This document shows, piece after piece, positions 52,147 through 61,389 of a stretch of 64,000 nucleotides of DNA. The translations under genes were made by a program, and so were the position numbers. Origin of the DNA: Pseudotabrizicola formosa (GTDB lineage: Bacteria; Pseudomonadota; Alphaproteobacteria; Rhodobacterales; Rhodobacteraceae); contig NZ_PJOM01000002.1 of the NCBI RefSeq assembly GCF_002900965.1, positions 1,426,001-1,490,000 on the forward strand, written 5' to 3'. Numbering within the stretch: position 1 is the first letter of the stretch; each line of letters opens with the position of its first letter. The notes under the pieces were generated by a model. The model saw only the letters and a program-made list of their open reading frames with translations, was not told the DNA's origin and ran no database searches.

Positions 52147-53216
52147 CTGTTGAGACCATCGACCTTCGCCCCGGCCACCGGATTTCGCGCATCATCAAGG
52201 GCGGCTGGCAACTGGCGGGCGACCATGGCGAGGTGCGGCCCGCCGAGGCGATTGCCGATATGGAAGCCTTCCTTGACGCCGGGATCACCACCTTCGACTG
52301 CGCCGATATCTACAAGGGCGTGGAAGAAATGATCGGTGCCTTCATCGCCAATGTCCGCAACCGCCGCGGGGCCGAGGTGGCCGACCGCATCGTTGTCCAT
52401 ACCAAGCTGGTGCCTGACCTGACCCGTCTGGCCGACATCCGCCCTGACGAGGTGGAGGCCATCGTCGACCGTTCGCTGAAGCGGCTGCAGATCGACCGGA
52501 TTCCGATGGTGCAGTTCTATTGGTGGGATCTGTCCATCGGCAACGCGGTCGAGGCGCTCGAGGTGCTGAAGGACTGCCAGCGCAAGGGCAAGATTGCCAC
52601 ACTGGGCGTAACCAACTGGGATACGCCGGGGATGGACCCGTTCATCGACGCAGGCTTCGACATCGCCTCGGCGCAGGTGCAGTATTCGGTGCTTGACCGT
52701 CGTCCGGCGGCGACAATGGCCGCATGGGGCGCGCAGCGGGATGTGCAGATCCTGTGTTATGGCACGCTGGCGGGCGGATTCCTGACCGATGGCTGGCTGG
52801 GCAGACCCGACCCCGGATTTCAGTTCGACAACCGCAGCCTGATCAAATACCGCCTGATCATCGACGAATTTGGATCTTGGGATCTGTTCCAGACCCTGCT
52901 TGCCACACTCAGCGCCATTGGTGCCCGGTATGGCGTGTCGCTGTCCTCTGTCGCCACCCGCTGGGTGCTGGATCAGCCGCAGGTCGCCGCCGCCATCGTC
53001 GGCGCACGCTATGCGCGGCATCTGCCCCAGACGCTGGAAGCGTTCCGCCTGACACTCGACGATGCCGACCGCGCGGCGATCGACGCGGTTCTTGCACAGG
53101 CCGGGGGGCCGCATGGCCCGGTGTACGGGCTGGAGGGTGATCGCAGCGGGCGGCACGGCCGGATCATGAAATACAACCTCAACACCAATCCCAACGACAA
53201 AGTCCACGGCGCATGA
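52143..53216 (+). CDS. aldo/keto reductase with His-to-Tyr change
   Basis: 357 residues from the ATG overlapping the previous stop. AKR fold with Asp52 and Tyr57 (FDCADIYKG) and Lys88 (VVHTKLV). The usual catalytic His position reads Tyr126 (VQFYWWDL). It is a homologue of the fusion protein encoded at 49578-51032, which keeps His. Altered His is known in some AKR branches (steroid reductases, channel beta subunits), so it may have shifted chemistry or substrate. It is coupled to the ABC transporter by 4-bp overlap. Confidence 0.88.
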   Translation: MTVETIDLRPGHRISRIIKGGWQLAGDHGEVRPAEAIADMEAFLDAGITTFDCADIYKGVEEMIGAFIANVRNRRGAEVADRIVVHTKLVPDLTRLADIRPDEVEAIVDRSLKRLQIDRIPMVQFYWWDLSIGNAVEALEVLKDCQRKGKIATLGVTNWDTPGMDPFIDAGFDIASAQVQYSVLDRRPAATMAAWGAQRDVQILCYGTLAGGFLTDGWLGRPDPGFQFDNRSLIKYRLIIDEFGSWDLFQTLLATLSAIGARYGVSLSSVATRWVLDQPQVAAAIVGARYARHLPQTLEAFRLTLDDADRAAIDAVLAQAGGPHGPVYGLEGDRSGRHGRIMKYNLNTNPNDKVHGA

Positions 53217-53980
53217 CCGACCCGGTGCTGTCCCTTTCCGCGCTGACCCGGGATTTCGGCCCGTTCCGCGCAGTGGACGGCGTGTCGCTGACCATCCGGC
53301 GCGGCAGCATCACCGGGTTGATCGGGCCGAACGGCGCGGGCAAGACCACGCTGTTCAACATGGTGGCGGGCACGCTCAAACCCACATCGGGCACTGTGTC
53401 GCTGAACGGGACCGACATCACCGGCCTGCCCTCCGAGGCATTGTTCGCGCGCGGGTTGGCCCGCACCTTCCAGATCCCTCGCCCGTTCCGCCGGATGTCG
53501 GTGCTGGACAACGTGATGCTGGCCCCACCTGCGCAGCTGGGCGAGACCGTGTTCGGCGCGCTGTTCGGACGCGGCAAGGTGGCGGCCGAGGAAGCCCGGC
53601 TGCGTGACAAGGCGCGCGACATTCTTGCATTCATGACGCTGGACAAGCTGGCCGATCAGCCGGCGGGCAAGATCTCGGGTGGGCAGATGAAACTGCTGGA
53701 ACTGGCCCGCGCGCTGATGGGCGACCCAAGCGTGATCCTGCTCGATGAGCCCGCCGCAGGGGTGAACCCGTCGTTGACCCGCACGCTGATTGAACGGATC
53801 GAAGAGCTGAACCGGCGCGGCACCACCTTTGTGGTGATCGAACATGATATGGATTTCGTGATGCGCCACTGTGACCCGGTGATCGCCTTGGCCGAGGGCC
53901 GCGTGGTGTTTGAGGGCAGCGCCGATGAGGCGCGGGTCAATCCGCTGCTGCTTGACGCCTATCTGGGGGCCCCGGCATGA
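53213..53980 (+). CDS. branched-chain amino acid-type ABC transporter ATPase (LivG-like)
   Basis: 255 residues. Walker A GPNGAGKTT (38-46), signature SGGQMKLLEL, Walker B VILLDEPAAG and a C-terminal tail typical of LivG (VIALAEGRVVFEGSADEAR). This ATPase pairs with the next one. It is part of a HAAT-family importer and overlaps both neighbours by 4 bp. The transporter substrate is unknown; LivG homologues also import amides, urea and aromatic acids. Confidence 0.92.
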   Translation: MTDPVLSLSALTRDFGPFRAVDGVSLTIRRGSITGLIGPNGAGKTTLFNMVAGTLKPTSGTVSLNGTDITGLPSEALFARGLARTFQIPRPFRRMSVLDNVMLAPPAQLGETVFGALFGRGKVAAEEARLRDKARDILAFMTLDKLADQPAGKISGGQMKLLELARALMGDPSVILLDEPAAGVNPSLTRTLIERIEELNRRGTTFVVIEHDMDFVMRHCDPVIALAEGRVVFEGSADEARVNPLLLDAYLGAPA

Positions 53981-54702
53981 CCGCGCTTTTGACCATCGCC
54001 GCGCTGGAAGCAGGCTATGTGCGCGACCTGCCGATCCTGCGGCAGGTGAACCTGTCGGTGATGCGCGCCAGCCTGACGGTGATCATCGGGCCGAATGGGG
54101 CTGGGAAATCCACGCTGATCAAGGCCATTGCCGGTCTGGTGCCGGTATCGGCGGGCACGGTCACACTGGACGGCGCCGACATCACCGGCATCCGCCCCGA
54201 CCAGATGGGTGCCCTGGGCCTGGCCTATGTGCCGCAGACAGATAACATCTTTCGCCACCTGACCATCCGCGAAAACCTCGCCCTCGTGTTGCGCCGCGTG
54301 CCAGACCGCACCACCCGGCTGGACGAGCTTTACGCCCTGTTCCCGCCACTGGCCGCCAAACAGGCCGACCGCGCAGGGTCATTGTCGGGCGGGCAACGGC
54401 AGATGCTGGCTGTCGCCATGGCCCTGTCGGGTCGGCCGCGCGTGATGCTGATGGACGAACCTTCCGCCGGGCTGTCGCCCAAGATCGCCGCCGAAGTGCT
54501 GGACCTGACCCGCAGCCTGACGGCGCAGGGGGTGACCGTTCTGCTGGTGGAACAGAATGTCAAACAGGCGCTGCGGGTGGCCGACCACTGCTATATCCTG
54601 GCCGAAGGCCGCAACCAGCTGGACGGCCCCGCCGCCGCCATCCTGTCGGACCCGATGGTGGCCGAAATCTATCTGGGCGGCAAACGCGTGGGGGCCGCAT
54701 GA
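53977..54702 (+). CDS. branched-chain amino acid-type ABC transporter ATPase (LivF-like)
   Basis: 241 residues. Walker A GPNGAGKST (38-46), signature LSGGQRQMLAVAMAL, Walker B RVMLMDEPSAGLSPK, and the LivF-type AYVPQTDNIFRHLTIREN segment. It forms a heterodimer with the LivG-like protein. 4-bp overlaps on both sides support translational coupling in one transcript. Confidence 0.92.
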   Translation: MTALLTIAALEAGYVRDLPILRQVNLSVMRASLTVIIGPNGAGKSTLIKAIAGLVPVSAGTVTLDGADITGIRPDQMGALGLAYVPQTDNIFRHLTIRENLALVLRRVPDRTTRLDELYALFPPLAAKQADRAGSLSGGQRQMLAVAMALSGRPRVMLMDEPSAGLSPKIAAEVLDLTRSLTAQGVTVLLVEQNVKQALRVADHCYILAEGRNQLDGPAAAILSDPMVAEIYLGGKRVGAA

Positions 54703-55613
54703 TCCAGAGCCTCGTTGACGGCATCCTGACCGGTGCCATCATCAGCCTTGGCGCCATCGGCCTGACGCTGGTCATGCACATGCTGCGCTTTGCCAATTTT
54801 GCCTATGCCGAACTGCTGGCCATCGGGGCCTATGCGGCACTTGTGTTCGATGTGCTGTTTTCGGGGCTGGTCCCCGTGCTCGACACCGCCTTCGCGCCCC
54901 TGACGCTGAGTGGGGCGCTGGCCCTGGCCACGATCATCGCCATGGTCATCACCGGGGCATCAGCGGTTGCCATAGACTGGCTGGTGTTCAGGCGCATCCG
55001 GGCCAAGGCCGACGCGCTGTCGATGGTGTTTGCCTCCTTCGGCGTCGCGCTGATCGTGCGCAATGTGCTGGTTCTGATCTTCGGTCACAGCGCGCAGCTC
55101 TATTCCAACGATATCGCCTTTGCCATCGTGGTCTCACGCGATCCCCTGCTGCTGATCAAGCCCGATCAGGTGTTCGTGCTGGGGGCGGCACTGGCCCTGA
55201 TGACCGGGTTTCATCTGATCCTGACGCGCACCACATTCGGCTTTGCCCTGCGCGCAGTCGCCGAAAACCCTGCCCTTGCGCAGGTGTCGGGCGTGCGGCT
55301 GAGCACGATGATCACCGCCGTCTGGATGATCGGCGGCGGCTTGTCGGCGGCGGCGGGGGTGTTCTATGCCCTGACCAACCAGATCACGCCGGTGCTGGGG
55401 CACAACTTTCTGCTGCCGGTGTTTGCGGCCACCATCGTGGGCGGCATCGGGTCGGTGCATGGCGCGGTGCTGGGCGGCTTCATCGTCGGCATCGCCTCGG
55501 GGCTGGCTCTGATGGTGCTGCCCTCGGGCTATGCGCCCGCGATGCCTTTCGTCATCATCCTTGCCGTGCTGCTGGTCCGCCCGAATGGGTTGTTTGGAAG
55601 GGACGAGTCATGA
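54699..55613 (+). CDS. ABC transporter permease (LivH-like)
   Basis: 304 residues with eight or nine membrane segments. The Liv-type loop GFALRAVAENPALAQVSGV and the GGIGSVHGAVLGGFIVG segment are conserved. The N-terminus MIQSLVDGILTGAIISLGAIGLTLVMHMLRFANFAYAE is characteristic of LivH. It forms the inner-membrane channel with the LivM-like partner. Overlaps both neighbours by 4 bp. Confidence 0.92.
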   Translation: MIQSLVDGILTGAIISLGAIGLTLVMHMLRFANFAYAELLAIGAYAALVFDVLFSGLVPVLDTAFAPLTLSGALALATIIAMVITGASAVAIDWLVFRRIRAKADALSMVFASFGVALIVRNVLVLIFGHSAQLYSNDIAFAIVVSRDPLLLIKPDQVFVLGAALALMTGFHLILTRTTFGFALRAVAENPALAQVSGVRLSTMITAVWMIGGGLSAAAGVFYALTNQITPVLGHNFLLPVFAATIVGGIGSVHGAVLGGFIVGIASGLALMVLPSGYAPAMPFVIILAVLLVRPNGLFGRDES

Positions 55614-56590
55614 TCGGCCTGATCTCTTACCTCGCCTTCTTTGCCACCATGGCGGGCATCCTTGCCATTGTCGTGCTGGGGCTCAACCTGCAATGGGGCT
55701 ACACGGGCCTGTTCAACGGCGGCGTCGTCGCCTTTTTTGGTGCTGGCGCATACGGCACCATGATCCTGGGCGGGCGGCCCGAGCCGGGGCAGTTCGGCGG
55801 GTTTGAATGGCCCTTCCTGTTTGCCCTCGCGGGCGGCGTGCTGCTGGCGGGGGCAATCGCCTGGATCGTTGGCATCCTCACCTTGCGCCTGCGCCACGAT
55901 TACCTTGCCATCGCCACCTTCGGCGTGGCCGTGGCCTTCGAAAGCATCGCGCGCAACGCCGAATGGCTGACGGGCGGGGCCAAGGGGTTGCGCGGTTTCC
56001 CCCGCCCGCTGGAGGCGGCCATTGGCAACACCTTTGTATACGGGTTGTGCTTTCTGGCCATGGTGATGGCCGTGCTGGCGGCGGTCTACTGGGCGTTGCA
56101 ACGCCTTGTGCAATCGCCCTATGGCCGCGCCCTGCGTGCCATCCGTGAAGATGAGGTGGCCGCCCGCAGCCTTGGCAAGAACCCCACCCGCCTGCGCCTG
56201 CAGTCCTTTGTCATCGGCTCGATGATCATGGGCGTGGCGGGCGGGCTTTATGTTGCGTTCTACGCCTTTGTCAGCCCGCAGGATCTGGCACCCATCCTGA
56301 CCTTCCAGGTCTGGGCCATGCTGATCGTGGGGGGGGCCGGCAACAACCGGGGCGCGGTGCTGGGGGCCTTCCTGATCTGGGGGGCCTGGACCGGCAGCGG
56401 CTTCGCCCTGTCGAAATTCGCCCCCGCCGCGATGCAGCTTTACACCGGCCCGATTCAGTACATCCTGATCGGGACCGTGATTGTTGTGATGCTCTTGTGG
56501 CGCCCGCAGGGACTGCTGCCCGAACGCATCACCCAGCGCTTTACCAAAACGGCCAGCAAGGTCGGAACAACCAGCAAGGGAGCTTTCTGA
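55610..56590 (+). CDS. ABC transporter permease (LivM-like)
   Basis: 326 residues, several membrane segments. LRHDYLAIATFGVAVAFESIARNAEWLTGGAKGLRGFPRP and ALRAIREDEVAARSLGKNPTRLRLQSFVIGSMIMGVAGGLY are LivM signatures. The stop is followed directly by the next ATG without spacing. It completes the channel of the HAAT importer. Confidence 0.92.
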   Translation: MIGLISYLAFFATMAGILAIVVLGLNLQWGYTGLFNGGVVAFFGAGAYGTMILGGRPEPGQFGGFEWPFLFALAGGVLLAGAIAWIVGILTLRLRHDYLAIATFGVAVAFESIARNAEWLTGGAKGLRGFPRPLEAAIGNTFVYGLCFLAMVMAVLAAVYWALQRLVQSPYGRALRAIREDEVAARSLGKNPTRLRLQSFVIGSMIMGVAGGLYVAFYAFVSPQDLAPILTFQVWAMLIVGGAGNNRGAVLGAFLIWGAWTGSGFALSKFAPAAMQLYTGPIQYILIGTVIVVMLLWRPQGLLPERITQRFTKTASKVGTTSKGAF

Positions 56591-57844
56591 ATGACACGCA
56601 AGATCATGAGTTTTTCGGCCGCTGCGGCACTGGCCGTCATGGCCAATGCGGCTGCCGCACAGGACTGTTCGGTCAAGGTCGGCATCGTGCTGCCAACCTC
56701 GATCGACTGGGGCAAGCCGATTGCCGAAACCGCGCTCTGGGTCGCCGACATGGTGAATGAGGCAGGCGGCGTCGACGGCTGCAAGGTGGAGTCCATCCTG
56801 CGCGACGACCAGAACGACGCCAAGGTCGGCGTCGATGCTGCCAAGGCGCTGGTCGATCTGGACAAGGTGCAGCTTCTGATCGGAGCGGTCGGCTCGGGCG
56901 TGACCATCCCGATCCTGACCTCTGTCACCGTGCCTGCCGGGGTCATGCAGATTTCGTGCTGTTCCTCCTCCACCCGACTGACCGACCTTGCCGCCGAAGG
57001 AGCCCTGAAGGGGCTGTGGTTCCGCACCTTTGCCACCAGTCAGGTGCAGGCCTCTGTCGCCGCAATGGTCGCAAAGGAAGCTGGCTACAAGAAGGTCACC
57101 ATCCTTTACAAGAATGACGACTGGGGTCAGGACCTTGGCAAACTGGCCGCTGACGCCTTTGCCAGTGCCGGGATCGAGGTGGCCACATCCATCGCCATCA
57201 CCGACGCCCAACCCAGCTACCGCGCCGAAGTGACCGAAGCCATCGGCACCGCGCCCGAGGCGGTATACCTTGCGCTTTACCCCAAGGAAGGCATCTCGGT
57301 CGTGCGCGAATGGCTGTCCTTGGGCGGCACCACCAAGATGATCGGGGCCAATTCGCTCAAGTCCGACGAGTTCCGCGATGCGGTGGGCATGCAATATCTG
57401 GCCGAGTTCATCGGCACCGATACCTCCTCGCCGCGCACCGACAGCGCCACCGGCTTTGTCGCCGCCTATGAGGCAAAGTTCGGTACCGCCCCCACTGGCC
57501 CTGGCCTGCCCAACAGTTTTGACGCGACGGCGATTTCGCTCCTGGCCTATCACGCGGCGGGGCGCGATGCGACGGGCGCAGAGATTGCCGCCAAGGTGCC
57601 GATGGTCACCGACCCGACGGGCACCCCGGTGACGGCGGATGTCGCGGGCATCAAACAGGCGATGGCGCTGCTGTCCGAAGGCAAGTCGGTGTCCTGGCAG
57701 GGTGGAACGGGGGCTGTCGCATTCGACCAGTTCGGCGATGTGTCGGCCCCGGCTGTGTCATGGGGTTTTGGCGAAGCCGGGATTGATGAAAAGCGTTACT
57801 TCACGCTGGAAGAAGTCGGCGCCTTCATCACGTCGATGCAGTGA
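56591..57844 (+). CDS. ABC transporter substrate-binding protein (HAAT/LivK-like)
   Basis: 417 residues with a signal peptide (about 1-23, ending NAAAAQ). Periplasmic-binding-protein type I fold: VGIVLPTSIDWGKPIAETALWVADMVNEAGG at the start, and SCCSSSTRLTDLAAEGALKGLWFRTFATSQVQASVA with VTILYKNDDWGQDLGKLAADAF in the middle. Related proteins bind branched-chain or aromatic amino acids and amides. Unusually it is near the end of the operon, after both ATPases and permeases. It overlaps the last gene by 4 bp. Confidence 0.9.
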   Translation: MTRKIMSFSAAAALAVMANAAAAQDCSVKVGIVLPTSIDWGKPIAETALWVADMVNEAGGVDGCKVESILRDDQNDAKVGVDAAKALVDLDKVQLLIGAVGSGVTIPILTSVTVPAGVMQISCCSSSTRLTDLAAEGALKGLWFRTFATSQVQASVAAMVAKEAGYKKVTILYKNDDWGQDLGKLAADAFASAGIEVATSIAITDAQPSYRAEVTEAIGTAPEAVYLALYPKEGISVVREWLSLGGTTKMIGANSLKSDEFRDAVGMQYLAEFIGTDTSSPRTDSATGFVAAYEAKFGTAPTGPGLPNSFDATAISLLAYHAAGRDATGAEIAAKVPMVTDPTGTPVTADVAGIKQAMALLSEGKSVSWQGGTGAVAFDQFGDVSAPAVSWGFGEAGIDEKRYFTLEEVGAFITSMQ

Positions 57845-58557
57845 CCAAAGGGGGTCCGCTGCCGCAGGGGCGCGCGGGCCGCCTGCCCCCCGAAGACCTG
57901 ACGGCTGTCAACCTGATCGGCCGTGGCAAGATCGGCGCGGGGGTGGCCGACTGGCTTGCGGCGCGTGCGGGCTATGTGGTGACACAGGTGGGGCGGGATG
58001 GTCACGCGCCACCCGCCCCCCTGACGATAGACACCGCCGGGCCTTGCGCCCTGCGCGACTTTGGCGAGGCGTTGCTGGCGCAGGGCGATCTGTGGACCGT
58101 CGGCGCCTCTGCGCTGATCGACCACCGGCTGCATGACCGGCTCCGGGCGGTGGCCACGGACCATGGAACGGAGTTACGGCTGTTCACCGGCTGGATCACT
58201 GGCCCAAATCTGTGCCCGCCCGGCACCGGCGCGCGGCTGCACATCGAACAATCCGCCCCTGACCTTGGCCCCGCCCCCGGCCTGCTGTTCGAAGGCCCCC
58301 TTGCCACGGCGGCCTTGCACTTTCCCGACCATCTGAACACGGCAACCGCCGCTGCCCTGGGCGGCCCGGGCATTGACGCGACCAGCATCGCCTTGCATTC
58401 GACCGAAAGCGGCGGCCCACACGTCATCCGCGCCCGCTTCGACATGGAGGGGCAGAGCATCACCTCGGAAACCAGATTTGGCACCGGGCCGCATCCTGTT
58501 ACCATGGCCATCATAGCCGCCTTGCAGGCACGAGGCCGCTGGCTGCGCTATGGCTGA
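57841..58557 (+). CDS. aspartate dehydrogenase-like (NadX/DUF108) protein
   Basis: 238 residues from a GTG that overlaps the binding-protein stop. An NAD(P)-binding motif VNLIGRGKIGAGVADWLA (IGxGxIG-like) and a C-terminal domain with FPDHLNTATAAALGGPGIDATSIALHS resemble L-aspartate dehydrogenase (NadX), which forms iminoaspartate. Pocket residues such as the catalytic His cannot be confirmed by eye. It ends the eight-gene operon and likely acts on the imported compound. Confidence 0.75.
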   Translation: MTKGGPLPQGRAGRLPPEDLTAVNLIGRGKIGAGVADWLAARAGYVVTQVGRDGHAPPAPLTIDTAGPCALRDFGEALLAQGDLWTVGASALIDHRLHDRLRAVATDHGTELRLFTGWITGPNLCPPGTGARLHIEQSAPDLGPAPGLLFEGPLATAALHFPDHLNTATAAALGGPGIDATSIALHSTESGGPHVIRARFDMEGQSITSETRFGTGPHPVTMAIIAALQARGRWLRYG

Positions 58558-58584
58558 AATCGTGGGGGGATTGACCAAAAGAGC

Positions 58585-59418
58585 TTAAAGCGCACCTCTG
58601 AGATGCCAAAGCTCGGGGAACAGTTCCACCTCCAGCATCCGGCGCAGGTATTTCACCCCGCTGGTGCCCCCCGTGCCGCGCTTGAAGCCAATGACGCGCT
58701 CAACAGTGGTCACGTGGTTGAAGCGCCAGCGGCGAAAATAATCCTCAAGATCCACCAGTTTTTCCGCCAGTTCATACATCACCCAGTGACCTTGCGGATT
58801 GCGGTAGATCTGCGACCACGCGTCGATCACCGCAGCATCCGGCGCATGGGGCGCGTCCATCCGGTACACCGCCGGATCGAAGCGCAGGTCCAGCTCTGCC
58901 TCAAGCGCCCGCAGCGCGACGTGGTACAAGGACGGCCGGCCTAGTTCTGCCGTCAGCTTGGCATGCAGTTCGGGCCGGTGTTCGTGCACCTTCATCATCG
59001 CCGTATTGCGGTTGCCCAGCATGAATTCGATCAGCCGGTATTGATGTGACTGGAAACCGGAGGAGGCTCCAAGGCTGTCGCGAAAGGTGGAATAATCGCT
59101 GGGAGTCATTGTGCGCAGGACATCCCAGGCGTTGTTCAACTGCTCGAAGATCCGGGCGACGCGGCTCAGCATCTTGAACACCTCGCCGGACCGCCCCGCC
59201 AGCATCAGCTCCCGTGCCGCGCCCAACTCGTGCAGGATCAGCCGCATCCACAGCTCTGACGTCTGATGCTGCACGATGAACAGCATTTCGTCATGGGCCT
59301 GAGACAGCGGCTTCTGCGCGCTCAGCAGGCCGTCCATCGACAGATAGTCGCCGTAAGACATATCCTGCGCGAACGACATTTTTGCGCCATCAGTTTCGGG
59401 ATCATGGGCCATTGTCAT
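58585..59418 (-). CDS. kynA: tryptophan 2,3-dioxygenase
   Basis: 277 residues from ATG 59418. All TDO signatures are present: [44 protein letters not shown] (substrate contacts and distal heme His), [17 protein letters not shown], and [28 protein letters not shown] (proximal heme His region). It opens the indole ring of tryptophan to N-formylkynurenine with heme and O2. Length matches the bacterial family. kynB and kynU are not nearby. The gene is convergent with the preceding operon (27-bp gap). Confidence 0.95.
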   Translation of the reverse strand: MTMAHDPETDGAKMSFAQDMSYGDYLSMDGLLSAQKPLSQAHDEMLFIVQHQTSELWMRLILHELGAARELMLAGRSGEVFKMLSRVARIFEQLNNAWDVLRTMTPSDYSTFRDSLGASSGFQSHQYRLIEFMLGNRNTAMMKVHEHRPELHAKLTAELGRPSLYHVALRALEAELDLRFDPAVYRMDAPHAPDAAVIDAWSQIYRNPQGHWVMYELAEKLVDLEDYFRRWRFNHVTTVERVIGFKRGTGGTSGVKYLRRMLEVELFPELWHLRGAL

Positions 59419-59430
59419 CCGGGATCTCAC

Positions 59431-59795
59431 AGCTTTGATGTTACTTCAGATGGTGCGGTCGGCATGGACCTGTCGCGGATTTGTGCCGCTCTCAGTGCCC
59501 GTTTAGGCCACTTGCCGCTCCAAGGCCAAGGGGCTTTTGCCTGCCAGTGCCAAAGGCTGTTGGCGCGGGCCTTGGCGCGCCAGATAGAGATGCGGATGGA
59601 GGTCCAACCGCGCGCCAGTGATCCAACCCAGTCGCATGCAAGGCAAGTCCAGTGGTTCGACCGATTTTCCGGCCGCATCCATCCCGGCTTTCTGGCCAAT
59701 CTCATCGCGCCGCTCCGGAGCGGGGCGACTTTGCAATAGTGCATCGCTGTGTTCGTCCAAACCCCGGAAATCCATCTTCTCCGTTCCGACAGCGT
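59431..59795. other. 365-bp intergenic region without a supported gene
   Basis: Lies between kynA (start) and the ABC ATPase gene (stop), both on the minus strand. Short open frames here are Arg/Trp-rich and match nothing I recognise. It probably contains the kynA promoter, and might contain a decayed sequence. No hairpin with a T-run was seen. Confidence 0.5.
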
Positions 59796-60554
59796 TCAGG
59801 CCTCAAGCATCCGATCGGCACTGGCATCGAACAGCGTGCGGGCATAATCCGTGGTCATCTTTGCACCGGCAAGCTGGTCGCGGGTCAACTCCTCGACCGC
59901 GCGGCCATGCTGCATGACCAGCACGCGGTCACACATATGGTCAATCACCGCAAGGTCATGGCTAACCATCAAAAAGGTCAATCCGCGTTCCTCGCGCAGC
60001 CGGTTCAGCAGGTTCAGCGTTTCGGCCTGAACGGAGGCATCCAGCGCCGAGGTCGGTTCATCCAGCAGCAGGATTTCCGGCTCCAGCATCAGGGCGCGCG
60101 CGATGGCCACCCGCTGGCGCTGCCCGCCAGAAAGCTGATGCGGATAGCGGAAGCGGAAGTTGGCGGGCAGGCCCACATCCTCCAGCGCCTTGACCACCCG
60201 CGCGTCACTGCCGCCGATGCCATGAATGGCGAGGGGCTCCGACAGGGTGCGGTCCAGCGTATGGCGCGGATGCAGGCTGGCATAAGGGTCCTGGAACACC
60301 ATCTGCACCCTGCGGCTGAAGGCACGGCCGCGTGGGGTGGGCACCGGCTGCCCACCGATGCGGATCTGGCCCGCCGTCACGGGGGCAAGCCCGCAGATCG
60401 CGCGCAGGATGGTCGATTTGCCCGAGCCGCTCTCGCCGACCAGACCATAGCTTTCCCGGGCATCGACCCGCAGGCTCACGCCTTCGACTGCGCGCACCAG
60501 CTGGCCTTTGGTCCCGTATTGAACCGACAGGTTTTCAACCTCGATCAGTGCCAT
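59796..60554 (-). CDS. dipeptide/oligopeptide-type ABC transporter ATPase (DppF/OppF-like)
   Basis: 252 residues. Walker A GESGSGKS (40-47), signature LSGGQRQRVAIARAL, Walker B EILLLDEPTSALD. The NADH-free peptide/nickel transporter ATPase type. Short version without the C-terminal oligopeptide tail seen in DppF. It starts 4 bp after the DppD-like gene stop; last gene of a five-gene operon on the minus strand. Confidence 0.9.
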   Translation of the reverse strand: MALIEVENLSVQYGTKGQLVRAVEGVSLRVDARESYGLVGESGSGKSTILRAICGLAPVTAGQIRIGGQPVPTPRGRAFSRRVQMVFQDPYASLHPRHTLDRTLSEPLAIHGIGGSDARVVKALEDVGLPANFRFRYPHQLSGGQRQRVAIARALMLEPEILLLDEPTSALDASVQAETLNLLNRLREERGLTFLMVSHDLAVIDHMCDRVLVMQHGRAVEELTRDQLAGAKMTTDYARTLFDASADRMLEA

Positions 60555-60558
60555 CGCC

Positions 60559-61389
60559 CTACTCCGCCCATTCCGCAGCGCGGTCCAGCCCCGGCAGGGG
60601 CGCGCGAGACCCGCCGATCCGGGGCAGGCAGTTCAGCAGACCCCGTGTATAGGGGTGTTCTGCCTGCATCAGGTTCTTTGCCTCCAGCTCTTCGACCACG
60701 CGGCCCTTGTACATCACCAGAACGCGGTCGCAGAACCGCCCCACCAGCCGCAGATCATGGCTGATGAAGATCAGCCCCATGCCCCGGTCGCGCACCAGCC
60801 CATCCAGGATCGACAGCACTTCCGCCTGCACCGTCACATCCAGCGCCGAGGTTGGTTCATCCGCGATCAAAAGGTCCGGGTTAGGGATCAGCATCATCGC
60901 AATCATCACCCGCTGGCCCATGCCGCCCGACAATTCGTGTGGATAGGCCTCCATCACGCGCTCGGGCCCGCGGATCTGCACCGCCTCCAAGGCCTCAATG
61001 GCTTTGAGGCGCGCAGCGCGCGCCGACATGCCGTCGCGCTGACGCAGACCTTCGGTCAACTGCGCGCCGACCTTCATCACAGGGTTGAGCGAATATTTCG
61101 GGTCTTGCATCACCATGGCAATCCGCTGGCCGCGCAGGGCCCGCATCTCGCGTTCCGACGCCCGCAAAAGATCTGTGCCGTCAAACACCATCTCGGTCGC
61201 CTCGATCCGCCCCGGCGGGCGGATCAGCCGCAGCACGGACCGGCCCGTCATGGTCTTGCCCGATCCGCTTTCGCCCACGATGCCCAGCCGTTCGCGGCCA
61301 AGGCTGAAAGAGACGCCACGCACGGCCTCGACCCGGCCCGCCTCGGTGTCAAAGGTCACGCGCAGGTCTTTTACAGAAAGCAATGTCAT
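60559..61389 (-). CDS. dipeptide/oligopeptide-type ABC transporter ATPase (DppD-like)
   Basis: 276 residues. Walker A GESGSGKT (39-46), signature LSGGMGQRVMIAMML, Walker B DLLIADEPTSALDV. The LSGGMGQR variant is typical of DppD/OppD. The C-terminal oligopeptide domain is short (AEHPYTRGLLNCLPRIGGSR). It overlaps the permease gene upstream by 4 bp. Confidence 0.9.
   Translation of the reverse strand: MTLLSVKDLRVTFDTEAGRVEAVRGVSFSLGRERLGIVGESGSGKTMTGRSVLRLIRPPGRIEATEMVFDGTDLLRASEREMRALRGQRIAMVMQDPKYSLNPVMKVGAQLTEGLRQRDGMSARAARLKAIEALEAVQIRGPERVMEAYPHELSGGMGQRVMIAMMLIPNPDLLIADEPTSALDVTVQAEVLSILDGLVRDRGMGLIFISHDLRLVGRFCDRVLVMYKGRVVEELEAKNLMQAEHPYTRGLLNCLPRIGGSRAPLPGLDRAAEWAE

Noticed and set aside
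55529-57553. 674-residue minus-strand open frame
   Set aside because: Antisense to the LivM-like and binding-protein genes; His/Gln/Gly-rich and with no motif.
59503-59775. 90-residue minus-strand frame in the gap upstream of kynA
   Set aside because: No signal, domain or ribosome binding site; Arg/Trp-rich overlapping frames suggest non-coding DNA.
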